Below, in pieces: positions 7,788 through 16,461 of a DNA stretch of 64,000 bases. Source of the stretch: Ignavibacteriales bacterium (lineage in GTDB: Bacteria; Bacteroidota; Ignavibacteria; Ignavibacteriales; Ignavibacteriaceae); contig JAGUYG010000001.1 of NCBI GenBank assembly GCA_020061465.1, positions 1 through 64,000 on the forward strand. The letters are read 5' to 3'. Numbering within the stretch: position 1 is the stretch's first letter; the number at the start of each line of letters is the position of its first letter. The translations under genes were made by a program, and so were the position numbers. Below the pieces are notes generated by a model. That model made no database searches and was not told where the DNA came from. It worked only from the letters and a program-made list of their open reading frames with translations.

Positions 7788-8551
7788 CCCTCTGCCCGTT
7801 TTTCTGAAGAGCCAAGATATACTTCTTTGGCAAATCTTAAATCAATGTATTCACTTTCGTCCAATAATTTTTTTTCGGAAAGAATTTTATCCCAGATTAT
7901 ATCGAGATAGACCATCTTTTTAGCTTCCTCACCTTTGCCGAAAATAACCGGGGGTTTGATACCGGCAAAAGTAAGCACAATATCGCCGCCGTTTCTTAAA
8001 TTTATTTCCGATAGTTTTTGGGCGATTTTCTCATCGGTTAAACGTGCGGCACCGATTATCTTAAATGCCTGCTGCACATCATCACCGTATGCATGAGAGA
8101 AAGCCTTTATTTTTTCAGATTCCTTCACATTGCTGATGATCGGCATATCCATAAATTTTGTACCCGGCAATAGCGGTAAAATTTGAAATGAATCCGAAAT
8201 TAGATAGGGTTCGGAATTGCTAAGCACAACTGCCATCATCTGCTTTTCGGTTAGATGTACCTTAACTGTTTTAACACCGTCAAATTGAACATCGGCGCGG
8301 AGTATGTACGGATGTTTTTCAAAACGATCTTTCACAACCGGAAGGGTTAAATCTTCAATTGGCGATATTTGATCCAGCTTTGTGAAGGATAAATAATCGT
8401 TTTCAGAAAGAAGATCGTTGCCGGTTATTTCTATCATTTTTATTTCTTCCTTATATTTATTGATACTTACATACACAACTAAATAAGCCATACCGCATAA
8501 TAGAATAATGAACAGAAACAGACCGAATATTTTTCCTCTTTTTTCGTTCAT
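7784..8551 (-). CDS. ftsQ: Cell division protein FtsQ/DivIB
   Basis: The 255-aa protein has a short cytoplasmic N-terminus, one TM segment (about residues 9-28, GLFLFIILLCGMAYLVVYVSI), a POTRA domain (about 36-105: IKMIEITGNDLL...YILRADVQFDGVKTVKVHLTE) and a divergent C-terminal beta domain. FtsQ bridges the early and late divisome through FtsB/FtsL. Its position between murC and ftsA is the classical one and carries much of the identification, because FtsQ sequence is poorly conserved. It overlaps ftsA by 4 nt. Confidence 0.9.
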   Translation of the reverse strand: MNEKRGKIFGLFLFIILLCGMAYLVVYVSINKYKEEIKMIEITGNDLLSENDYLSFTKLDQISPIEDLTLPVVKDRFEKHPYILRADVQFDGVKTVKVHLTEKQMMAVVLSNSEPYLISDSFQILPLLPGTKFMDMPIISNVKESEKIKAFSHAYGDDVQQAFKIIGAARLTDEKIAQKLSEINLRNGGDIVLTFAGIKPPVIFGKGEEAKKMVYLDIIWDKILSEKKLLDESEYIDLRFAKEVYLGSSEKRAEG

Positions 8552-8555
8552 AAAA

Positions 8556-9926
8556 TTAATTTTTTAGAAGGTCGACAAACTTCTCTCCGTATTTCCAGAT
8601 ATCACCCGCTCCCATCGTAATAATTATATCTCCCTTCTTTTTCATCTGATTCAGAACGGAGGGAATTTCTTTTTTATCTTCAACGTAAATAACATTATTA
8701 TGTCCGAACTTTCTGGCAGTATCCGCAATTAACTCTCCTGTAATTCCCTCAATTGGTTCTTCGCGTGCCGGGTAAATATCTGTGCAGACAAATACATCGG
8801 AATTAAGAAAGGACCTACCGAATTCCTGATAAAAATCTCTTGTGCGTGAATAAAGATGCGGTTGGAAAACTGCAACAAGTCTTCTATCCCAACCAGCTCT
8901 AATTCCGGCTAAGGTGGCGGTTGTTTCAGTCGGATGGTGTGCGTAATCGTCAACAACCAAAATTTCTTCATTATATTTTATTTCGAATCTTCTAAACACT
9001 CCCGTAAATGACTCAAGCGCTTTTTTAATTGTATTAAAGTCTATACCAAGTTCCTTTGCTATACACACGGCAACAAGAGAATTTTTTACATTGTGAATGC
9101 CCGGAACGTTTAGATTTATTTGACCGAGCTTTTCTTCTCTATATTTAACAGTATAATTGCTAGAAAATTCTTTATGCGAAACATTAATTGCTCTAACATC
9201 CGCTTGAGTGGTTAATCCGTATGTAATTACTTTCTTATCAATTTGAGGAATGATATCCTGCAGCGCCGGTTCATCCAAACATAAAACCACAAATCCGTAA
9301 AACGGAACTTTATTTGCAAACTCGATAAAAGCTGTCTTTATGTCGTCAAGATCTTTGTAAGTATCAAGATGTTCTTTTTCAAGAGTGGTTAAAGCTGCAA
9401 TAGCAGGAGTCAATTTCAAAAAAGTCCTATCGAATTCATCCGCTTCTACCACGATAAACTCGCCGTTACCCAATCTTGCATTAGTCCCACCTAACCCGCT
9501 CAACTTTCCCCCCACGATAATTGTGGGATCAATACCCCCTGCAGTTAATGTTAAACCAACCATTGATGTAGTTGTAGTTTTTCCGTGCGTTCCGGCTATC
9601 CCGATACCGTATTTCATTCTCATGCACTCTGCAAGCATTTCGGAGCGTTTAATTATAGGAATTTTTCTTTCAACTGCTGCTTTTACTTCGGGATTATCAA
9701 GAGTAACAGCGGAAGAATAAACCAACACATCGACATCTTTCAAATTATCGGGTGAATGTCCTTCATAAATTTTTATTCCCAATTCACTCAACCGCTGCGT
9801 AATTTCGGAAAGAGATTTATCCGATCCCGAAATTTCGAAACTCTGATTAAGTAAAATCTCGGCAATGCCGCTCATGCCTATGCCGCCAATGCCGACAAAA
9901 TGTACTTTTTTAATATTCTTGAACAT
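8556..9926 (-). CDS. murC: UDP-N-acetylmuramate--L-alanine ligase MurC
   Basis: A 456-aa ATP-dependent ligase that adds L-Ala to UDP-MurNAc. The N-terminal UDP-binding domain shows HFVGIGGIGMSGIAEILL. The ATP P-loop is GIAGTHGKTTTTSMVG near residue 108. The central domain contains EADEFDRTFLKL. The C-terminal domain has VVDDYAHHPTE and the FQPHLYSRT block typical of MurC. The start follows an AGGTAG RBS. It lies 3 nt after the membrane PH-like gene and 4 nt before ftsQ. The murB and ddl genes that often sit next to murC are absent here. Confidence 0.98.
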   Translation of the reverse strand: MFKNIKKVHFVGIGGIGMSGIAEILLNQSFEISGSDKSLSEITQRLSELGIKIYEGHSPDNLKDVDVLVYSSAVTLDNPEVKAAVERKIPIIKRSEMLAECMRMKYGIGIAGTHGKTTTTSMVGLTLTAGGIDPTIIVGGKLSGLGGTNARLGNGEFIVVEADEFDRTFLKLTPAIAALTTLEKEHLDTYKDLDDIKTAFIEFANKVPFYGFVVLCLDEPALQDIIPQIDKKVITYGLTTQADVRAINVSHKEFSSNYTVKYREEKLGQINLNVPGIHNVKNSLVAVCIAKELGIDFNTIKKALESFTGVFRRFEIKYNEEILVVDDYAHHPTETTATLAGIRAGWDRRLVAVFQPHLYSRTRDFYQEFGRSFLNSDVFVCTDIYPAREEPIEGITGELIADTARKFGHNNVIYVEDKKEIPSVLNQMKKKGDIIITMGAGDIWKYGEKFVDLLKN

Positions 9927-9929
9927 TAA

Positions 9930-10406
9930 CTACCTGTTTATCTTTAGTTCAAGCTCTTGAAATTTTTTTAATAACAGACCTTCGTTTTCATAATCGTAAG
10001 GACGAATGATTACCAGTCTGCGGCGATTTTTAATTTTTATTCGTATTAACCTGAACGCCTTTGTTTGTAAAGTACCACGGTCACGTGAAATTTTTATTGT
10101 TTCAATATTCTCAAGCGGAATTTCTCTAATCTTCATTCTGGTTTTAAAGACAATTGAACTTTCCGTCACTTCAAGATGTTTGTTCTTGTATGCATTCCAT
10201 AGTAATGAGAAGATCGAGATTAATACTATTATTCCGAAGAAATATATTATCGGGTCTTTAGTAATCAATGTGAACGAATCTTCGATAAACTCACCGCGGA
10301 TAATCACATAAAGCACGAATGCAATAAAGTAGATTATTGTTGATTGATAATAAAACGATAAATTATACTTAAACGATCGAACCATATTTTTATTTTCTTC
10401 ATTCAT
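9930..10406 (-). CDS. Two-TM membrane protein with a PH-like domain inside the dcw operon
   Basis: The 158-aa protein has two hydrophobic segments (about residues 19-38 and 51-68) followed by a basic beta-rich region (about 75-155: VTESSIVFKTRMKIREIPLENIETIKISRD...RRRLVIIRPYDYE). The pattern of two TM helices followed by strands starting with an xVTESxIVF motif resembles bacterial PH (bPH2/YdbS-like) membrane proteins. This is inferred from the pattern, not from a search. The start overlaps the murG stop by 4 nt and murC follows after 3 nt, so it is co-translated with cell wall genes. It is not part of the standard dcw gene set. Confidence 0.7.
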   Translation of the reverse strand: MNEENKNMVRSFKYNLSFYYQSTIIYFIAFVLYVIIRGEFIEDSFTLITKDPIIYFFGIIVLISIFSLLWNAYKNKHLEVTESSIVFKTRMKIREIPLENIETIKISRDRGTLQTKAFRLIRIKIKNRRRLVIIRPYDYENEGLLLKKFQELELKINR

Positions 10407-11506
10407 ACTGCTTTTGCATAATTTATTGCTCTCATTGCTATAATATGAGCGGCATCGGGTTTTGCAAGTGCCCGTGCATTTTTGCTTAGCTCTTCAAGCT
10501 TTTCTTGGTTGTTAATCAAAGTTAGCACTACATCTATAAGTTCAGACTTCAAATTTTTATCTTCGATCAAAACTGCTGCCCCAACGTCTGCCAATGATTT
10601 GGCATTTTGAAACTGATGATTTTCAGCAACGTTCGGTGAGGGCACAAAAACAGCGGCAACACCTAACGATAAAACTTCGGCAATTGTAGTTGCACCTGCT
10701 CTTGAAATTAATAAATCGCATGCTGAATAGGCTGCTTGCATATTGTCGATGAATTTATTCACTCGTATATCTTTTTTTTCATATTCTTTATAAAATTCAA
10801 AATAGTTTTTTCCTGTCTGCCACAAAAGTTGAATATTATTTTCTGATAGATCCCTGGTAAAGGAAGCGACTGCTTCATTTATTGATGCAGCACCTAAGCT
10901 GCCGCCTAAAACTAACAACGTTTTTTTGTTCTCGCTCAATCCGAATTCTCTCAATGCATTTGCTCTATCCATCCTTTGTAACGTTTTACGAATCGGATTA
11001 CCGCTTAAGATTACTTTATCCGGACTGCGAAAATATTTTATAGAATTTTCAAAACTTATATGGATTTCATCGGCATATTTCTCAAGCAGTCTTGTTGTTA
11101 TACCCGGATAACTGTTCTGTTCCAACAAAATTATTTTTGCACCTAAAATGGATGAAGCATAAACTGCAGGACCTGAAACATAACCGCCTGAACCGATTGC
11201 AACACGCGGTTTGAATTTCATATTTATTAAAATACTTTGAATGACCGAAACAATCAGACGGACGGGAAAAAGAAGATTATCGAAGGTTAATTTGCGCGAA
11301 AATCCTTTTATCCAAATCGACTTAAATTTAAATCCCGATTGAGGTACTACCTTTCCTTCAATTTTAGTTTTGGCTCCGATGAAAAGAATGTCGCTTTCAG
11401 GTTCTAAAGTACGTATCTCTTCCGCAACTGCTATTGCTGGAAACAAATGTCCGCCGGTGCCGCCGCCTGCAAAAAGAAAACGATATTTCGAATTTGTTAA
11501 GCTCAA
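10403..11506 (-). CDS. murG: UDP-GlcNAc:lipid I transferase MurG
   Basis: A 367-aa GT28 glycosyltransferase that converts lipid I to lipid II on the inner face of the membrane. The N-terminal Gly loop FAGGGTGGHLFPAIAVAEE is at the start, the second Gly-rich loop GSGGYVSGP lies near residue 105, and the C-terminal domain has LLVLGGSLGAASIN near 200 and the UDP-GlcNAc site ISRAGATTIAEVLSLG followed by FVPSPNVAENHQ. It overlaps ftsW by 4 nt and the following PH-like gene by 4 nt. Length and motifs are complete. Confidence 0.98.
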   Translation of the reverse strand: MSLTNSKYRFLFAGGGTGGHLFPAIAVAEEIRTLEPESDILFIGAKTKIEGKVVPQSGFKFKSIWIKGFSRKLTFDNLLFPVRLIVSVIQSILINMKFKPRVAIGSGGYVSGPAVYASSILGAKIILLEQNSYPGITTRLLEKYADEIHISFENSIKYFRSPDKVILSGNPIRKTLQRMDRANALREFGLSENKKTLLVLGGSLGAASINEAVASFTRDLSENNIQLLWQTGKNYFEFYKEYEKKDIRVNKFIDNMQAAYSACDLLISRAGATTIAEVLSLGVAAVFVPSPNVAENHQFQNAKSLADVGAAVLIEDKNLKSELIDVVLTLINNQEKLEELSKNARALAKPDAAHIIAMRAINYAKAV

Positions 11507-12615
11507 TTTAGTTCTTCCTGCATATCTTGCTTTTCGGATGTATTAGATAAAGCGATGTTGACCAATATTCCCACCGAAACGCACATGAAAATTAGAGATG
11601 TGCCTCCGTAGCTTATGAACGGAAGTGGAAGTCCGGTAATCGGAACCAATCCCGTTGCAACAGCCACGTTAATGAATGCATAAACGATGATCGAAATAGT
11701 GATGCCGAAAGCGAGAAGCTGTCCGAATTGATCTTTAGCTTTTTTAGCGATAAGAATACCGGCAATAAAAATTACAAGGTACGCCGAAAGCACTATTACC
11801 GATCCTATAAATCCAAGTTCTTCTCCTAAGATTGCAAATATGAAATCGCCGTAAGCTTCGGGAAGAAATAAATTACTTTGTTTACTGTGTCCTATTCCTA
11901 CCCCCAAAATACCACCGCTGCCTAAACCGTAAAGTGCCTGTTTAACCTGAATATGCAAATCGCCTCCGGATTGAAGACTATTGACAAAAGATATTATTCT
12001 ATCGCGCGAATGGGCAAAAAACATTGATCCTATTCCTGCGGCAAAAAAACAGAGGATCGAGGAAAAAATAATATGCAGAATTTTTGCACCGCCAACGTAA
12101 AGGATTAATAAAGAAATCATCGCTAACAGGATTGCATTACTTATATTCGGCTGGATCAGAATTAGCCCTGAAATCAATATTATCCAGAAGAAAACGTAAA
12201 GAAAACCTTCCCGGTAATTTCTAATCCAATCGGCTTTGTCCTCTATCAATGCCGCTATATGAATTATTAAAAACAGTTTTGCGGCATCAGCCGGTTGAAA
12301 AGTAAGAGGACCTAAATCAATCCACCTGCCGGCACCTTTGTAAGCGGGAGAAACAAATAGTGTTACAATTAGTACCAGTGTAACAAGTATTATCGCCGGT
12401 TTACTGTAATCTTTATACAATTCATAAGGGATGAAACAAAAAATTCCCATCAATGTTATTCCTAATACCACCTTAAAAAAGTGCGAGTTGAACAAATGAA
12501 AAATGCTGTCGAACTTTAATGCGCTGTATGTGCTGCTTGCACTCATAACTATTATTAATCCCAAAAGTATGAGTACAAAAGCGTCAAAAAATACTGCTGC
12601 TGCTAATTTTTTCAT
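11503..12615 (-). CDS. ftsW: Lipid II polymerase / cell division protein FtsW
   Basis: A 370-aa SEDS-family glycosyltransferase with about ten hydrophobic segments. Family features are GAGRWIDLGPLTFQPAD with the following AKLFLI, the GLGSGGILGVGIGHSKQ loop, LPEAYGDFIFAILGEELGF, and the C-terminal GLPLPFISYGGTSLIF motif. It polymerises lipid II together with the class B PBP encoded upstream (ftsI). The start overlaps the murD stop by 1 nt. Assignment as FtsW rather than RodA rests on its place in the dcw cluster. Confidence 0.96.
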   Translation of the reverse strand: MKKLAAAVFFDAFVLILLGLIIVMSASSTYSALKFDSIFHLFNSHFFKVVLGITLMGIFCFIPYELYKDYSKPAIILVTLVLIVTLFVSPAYKGAGRWIDLGPLTFQPADAAKLFLIIHIAALIEDKADWIRNYREGFLYVFFWIILISGLILIQPNISNAILLAMISLLILYVGGAKILHIIFSSILCFFAAGIGSMFFAHSRDRIISFVNSLQSGGDLHIQVKQALYGLGSGGILGVGIGHSKQSNLFLPEAYGDFIFAILGEELGFIGSVIVLSAYLVIFIAGILIAKKAKDQFGQLLAFGITISIIVYAFINVAVATGLVPITGLPLPFISYGGTSLIFMCVSVGILVNIALSNTSEKQDMQEELN

Positions 12616-13961
12616 TATAAATTATTTACCGCTTCTTTAAAAACTTTTCCTCTGTGTTCGTAATTATCGAACATATCGAAACTTGCACAAGCTGGCGATA
12701 ATAAAACTATGTCGCCTTCCCGTGCTTCGTTGTTAGCCGCTGTTACCACTGCTTCGAGCGATGCTTTCACTTCAACTTTAACATGAGAATGAAAGAAATT
12801 AAAAATTTTATCCCCCGAAGAACCTATTGCGTATATTTTTTTTACTTTCTCAAGTACAAGATTTTTTATACGGTTGTAATCGTTTCCTTTATCCTGCCCG
12901 CCAAGAATTAAAAAAACCGGACTATCGAAGCTGCTTAAAGCATACCAAACGGATTCTACGTTGGTAGCTTTAGAGTCGTTAAAATACTTTACTCCTTCTA
13001 TTTCTCTGACAAACTCTAAGCGATGTTCTACTGCCTTAAAAGTCTTAAGTGCATGTTTGATCTTGTCGTTATTCAGTCCAAACAATTTTGCCGCGCATAT
13101 AACAGCCATTGCATTAGAAATATTGTGGCTTCCTTGCAAGTTGATATCTGAAACCAAACACTCAAATTGGATTTTTCCGCTTTCTGCAAAATAGATTCGT
13201 CCATCTTCCTCTGAGCATCCGTAATCTGTTTTTTCGCGCAAAGCGAAAAAATAATCCTTCGCTTTATAATTCTTGGCAAATTGATTTACCACATCATCAT
13301 CTTTATTTAGAATAAGATAGTCGGAATCGTCTTGATTCATATAGATACGCATCTTCGAATTAATGTAATTGTTAAAATCGTTATCATATCTGTTTAGATG
13401 ATCCGGTGTTATGTTCAAAATGATAGCTGCATTCGGTTTAAATTCTTCAATAAAATCAAGCTGAAAACTTGATACTTCGAGCGAAACAAATTCATCTTCT
13501 TCAACATCGAGTGCAATTTCGGAAAATGCGTTGCCGATATTTCCGGCTGCATAAGTCTTAGCTCCGCATAAATTAAACACATGCCCGCATAAGCTAGTAG
13601 TTGTAGTCTTTCCGTTTGTTCCGGTAATCGCAATAATCTTACCTTTACAGAAATGATATGCAAGTTCAATCTCGCTGATGATCTTAATTTTCCTTTGTGC
13701 TGCACTCTTAATTACCTCAGCATCCGAAGGAACTCCCGGACTAATAACCATCAAATCACAATCAAATACTTTCCGGGTATGTCCGCCGATTTCGTAATCG
13801 ATATTTAACGGTTTTAGAATTTCAACCGAGCTTTGAATAAATTTATCAGCGGAGTTATCGCTTACAAACGGAACAGCATCTAATTTTTGTACCAGCTTTG
13901 CGGCGCCAATTCCGCTTCTTCCTGCACCTATTATCGATATTTTCTTTCCGCTTATATTCAT
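12615..13961 (-). CDS. murD: UDP-MurNAc-L-Ala--D-Glu ligase MurD
   Basis: A 448-aa Mur ligase adding D-Glu to UDP-MurNAc-L-Ala. The N-terminal Rossmann-type start is ISIIGAGRSGIGAAKLV, the P-loop ITGTNGKTTTTSL lies near residue 112, central LEVSSFQLDFIEEFKPN and NITPDHLNRYD follow, and the C-terminal domain has FNDSKATNVESVWYAL and ILGGQDKGNDYN with the terminal LLSPACASFDMFDNYEHRG block. It joins mraY and ftsW with 1-nt overlaps. Confidence 0.98.
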   Translation of the reverse strand: MNISGKKISIIGAGRSGIGAAKLVQKLDAVPFVSDNSADKFIQSSVEILKPLNIDYEIGGHTRKVFDCDLMVISPGVPSDAEVIKSAAQRKIKIISEIELAYHFCKGKIIAITGTNGKTTTTSLCGHVFNLCGAKTYAAGNIGNAFSEIALDVEEDEFVSLEVSSFQLDFIEEFKPNAAIILNITPDHLNRYDNDFNNYINSKMRIYMNQDDSDYLILNKDDDVVNQFAKNYKAKDYFFALREKTDYGCSEEDGRIYFAESGKIQFECLVSDINLQGSHNISNAMAVICAAKLFGLNNDKIKHALKTFKAVEHRLEFVREIEGVKYFNDSKATNVESVWYALSSFDSPVFLILGGQDKGNDYNRIKNLVLEKVKKIYAIGSSGDKIFNFFHSHVKVEVKASLEAVVTAANNEAREGDIVLLSPACASFDMFDNYEHRGKVFKEAVNNL

Positions 13962-15070
13962 TATCTAATTTTGAATGAAACTAAACTTACTATTGCAAGA
14001 ATAATCGCGATTATGTAAAACCTAATTACTATTTTTGGTTCGGGCCACCCAACCATTTCGAAATGATGGTGGATTGGAGCCATTTTAAATACCCTTCTTC
14101 CTTCGCCGAATTTTTTCTTTGTGTATTTGAAGTACAGCCTCTGAACGATTACAGATATTGTCTCCATAAAAAAAATACCGCCAAGTATCGGAATAAATAA
14201 TTCTTTTTTGATTAAAACGGCTAAAATTCCGAAAGCGCCTCCTAATGCGAGCGAGCCTGTATCGCCCATAAAAACTTGTGCGGGATACGAATTGTACCAA
14301 AGAAATCCCAGCGATGCCCCAACTAATGCCGCTACAAACACCGTTAACTCACCGGAACCGGGCAGATAAATTATATTAAGATAATTAGCAAATATGGCGT
14401 TGCCGCTTACATAACTTAATATTGCCAAAGCAATCATAACGATGACTGTTACACCAATGGCTAATCCATCTAATCCATCAGTTAGATTAACCGCATTTGA
14501 AGTTGCGGTAATTATAAAAACAACAACAGGGATATACAAAAATGAAAAATCAAAATTTACGTTTTTCAAAAAAGGTACTGTGGTAAGTGAGTTTATTCCT
14601 TCAAACTCCGGGGAGAAATAAATTACCGAACCGACTACAACTCCGATAAGAACCTGACCTAATAATTTATAGCGGGCAATTAATCCGTTTGGATACTTCT
14701 TTACCACTTTCAAATAATCGTCTAAAAAACCTACTAAGCTTAACCAAACGGTCCCTGCTAAAATTAAAATTACATACGTGCTTTTTAATTCACCCCAGAG
14801 CAGCACGGGAATAACGACCGAAAGTATTATGATTAATCCTCCCATAGTAGGAGTACCCGCTTTAGACCAATGAAATTTGGGACCCTCAATTTTTTTTGTT
14901 TCCCCGATTTGCTGCTTTTGCAAATACTTAATTATTTTGGGCCCTAAATAAAACGAAAGGAATAAGCCGGTTATAGCTGCCAATGCAGACCGGAATGTTA
15001 AAAATCGAAAGATATCGAAACCAGGAGGATCGAATACTTTGTTTATATAATCGAATAAATAGTAAAGCAT
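13961..15070 (-). CDS. mraY: Phospho-MurNAc-pentapeptide translocase MraY
   Basis: A 369-aa polytopic membrane enzyme (about ten TM segments) that transfers phospho-MurNAc-pentapeptide to undecaprenyl phosphate, forming lipid I. Visible signatures are GTPTMGG, the catalytic acidic motif FLDDYLKV, the region NLTDGLDGLAIGV, FMGDTGSLALGG, and the C-terminal HHHFE loop. The length is typical. It overlaps murF and murD by one base on either side. Confidence 0.98.
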   Translation of the reverse strand: MLYYLFDYINKVFDPPGFDIFRFLTFRSALAAITGLFLSFYLGPKIIKYLQKQQIGETKKIEGPKFHWSKAGTPTMGGLIIILSVVIPVLLWGELKSTYVILILAGTVWLSLVGFLDDYLKVVKKYPNGLIARYKLLGQVLIGVVVGSVIYFSPEFEGINSLTTVPFLKNVNFDFSFLYIPVVVFIITATSNAVNLTDGLDGLAIGVTVIVMIALAILSYVSGNAIFANYLNIIYLPGSGELTVFVAALVGASLGFLWYNSYPAQVFMGDTGSLALGGAFGILAVLIKKELFIPILGGIFFMETISVIVQRLYFKYTKKKFGEGRRVFKMAPIHHHFEMVGWPEPKIVIRFYIIAIILAIVSLVSFKIR

Positions 15071-16461
15071 TAGTTTGCGGCTCTCCGCTCAATTGAGTTA
15101 ACGAATTCTTCCATTTTCATTCCTCTTGAACCTTTAACCAAGATAACAGTGTTTGATAAATCGGTATTATTTAAAAATTCATTCAAACTTTCGCGAGTGT
15201 CAAAGTGATTACATTCAATTTTTGTTTTGGATAAAGCATCACATAAACTTTTCATCAAGTCGCCGATGCAATAAACTTTGTCTATTTTATTCTTTTTTAT
15301 AGCTGACGATAAACCGATATGATAATCCGCTCCTCTTTCACCAAGCTCAAACATATCTCCCAACACGGCAATTTTATTCGAATGGGTTTTAATTTTTCCG
15401 AGAAGTTCAATCGCATACTTCATCGTTTGGGGATTAGCGTTATAAGTGTCATCTATCAAAACAAAATTTGCAAAGGTTTTAACATTTAATCTTTTTTCTA
15501 CCGGCTTAAAATTATCTATTGCTCTTATGATTTCTTTTTTTGACATCCCTAATTTAAGTGCAACTGCCGCCGCCGCTAAAAAGTTCGATGCACTCTGTTC
15601 CCCGTATAAGGGAAATGAATGTTTGAACTTTTTCTTTTTATAAGAAATTTGAATAACGGGTTTTCCTTCATCGGTAAACTTTTTTATCTTACCTTTTACA
15701 TTGGCTTTAGAGGTAAATGCGAATGAAACTTTTTTATCATATTGTGCCGCTGTTTTCCTTAGCAGCTTATCATCGTTATTAATGAATACCCATCCATTCC
15801 GCTCAGCAGTTACTTTAAATAAAGCTTCCTTCTCCCTCAACACACCCCTCCTATCTTTAAGAAACTCAAGATGCGAATCGCCTATATTGGTAATTAAAGC
15901 ATAATCAGGTAAAGCTATATTTGTGGAATAATCTATCTCTCCAAAATGGTTCGTTCCCAATTCAAGCACTAAGAAATCATGTTTATGGTTGGTACTTAGA
16001 ATCGTCAATGGAACACCAATGTGATTATTATTATTTAAAATCGTTTTATTCACTCTATATTTTTCTTTCAGCAATGCAGCTAATAATTCCTTTGTTGATG
16101 TTTTTCCGGCGCTGCCCGTAATTCCGATAATCTTAGCATTTAGTTTTCTCCGCCAAATACTTGCTATATCGCCTAACGCTTTTACAGTATTTTCAACTGT
16201 AATGATGACCGAATTAATGTCGTCATATTCATTAAGCTTTTGCTTATCAATAAGAACTGCAGCGGCTCCTGAGGCAACCGCATCTTTAACAAAATCATGT
16301 CCGTCAAGCCTCTCGCCTTTTATTGCAACAAAAAGAGAATTCTTTTTAATATTTCTTGAATCTATCGAAACGAATTCAACCGGTTTAAATTCATCCGGGT
16401 TGAATATTTCGGATCCGGGAATATCGAACAAATCATTAAGCGTAATCCGAATTTTTTTCAT
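15070..16461 (-). CDS. murF: UDP-MurNAc-tripeptide--D-Ala-D-Ala ligase MurF
   Basis: A 463-aa Mur ligase. The N-terminal domain carries FVSIDSRNIKKNSLFVAIKG, typical of MurE/MurF. The P-loop is GITGSAGKTSTKELLAALL near residue 110, followed by NNNNHIGVPLTIL, central ELGTNHFGEI and the C-terminal LIDDTYNANPQTM, VLGDMFELGE and VKGSRGMKMEE blocks. These distinguish MurF from MurE. It overlaps the murE stop by 4 nt. Confidence 0.97.
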   Translation of the reverse strand: MKKIRITLNDLFDIPGSEIFNPDEFKPVEFVSIDSRNIKKNSLFVAIKGERLDGHDFVKDAVASGAAAVLIDKQKLNEYDDINSVIITVENTVKALGDIASIWRRKLNAKIIGITGSAGKTSTKELLAALLKEKYRVNKTILNNNNHIGVPLTILSTNHKHDFLVLELGTNHFGEIDYSTNIALPDYALITNIGDSHLEFLKDRRGVLREKEALFKVTAERNGWVFINNDDKLLRKTAAQYDKKVSFAFTSKANVKGKIKKFTDEGKPVIQISYKKKKFKHSFPLYGEQSASNFLAAAAVALKLGMSKKEIIRAIDNFKPVEKRLNVKTFANFVLIDDTYNANPQTMKYAIELLGKIKTHSNKIAVLGDMFELGERGADYHIGLSSAIKKNKIDKVYCIGDLMKSLCDALSKTKIECNHFDTRESLNEFLNNTDLSNTVILVKGSRGMKMEEFVNSIERRAAN

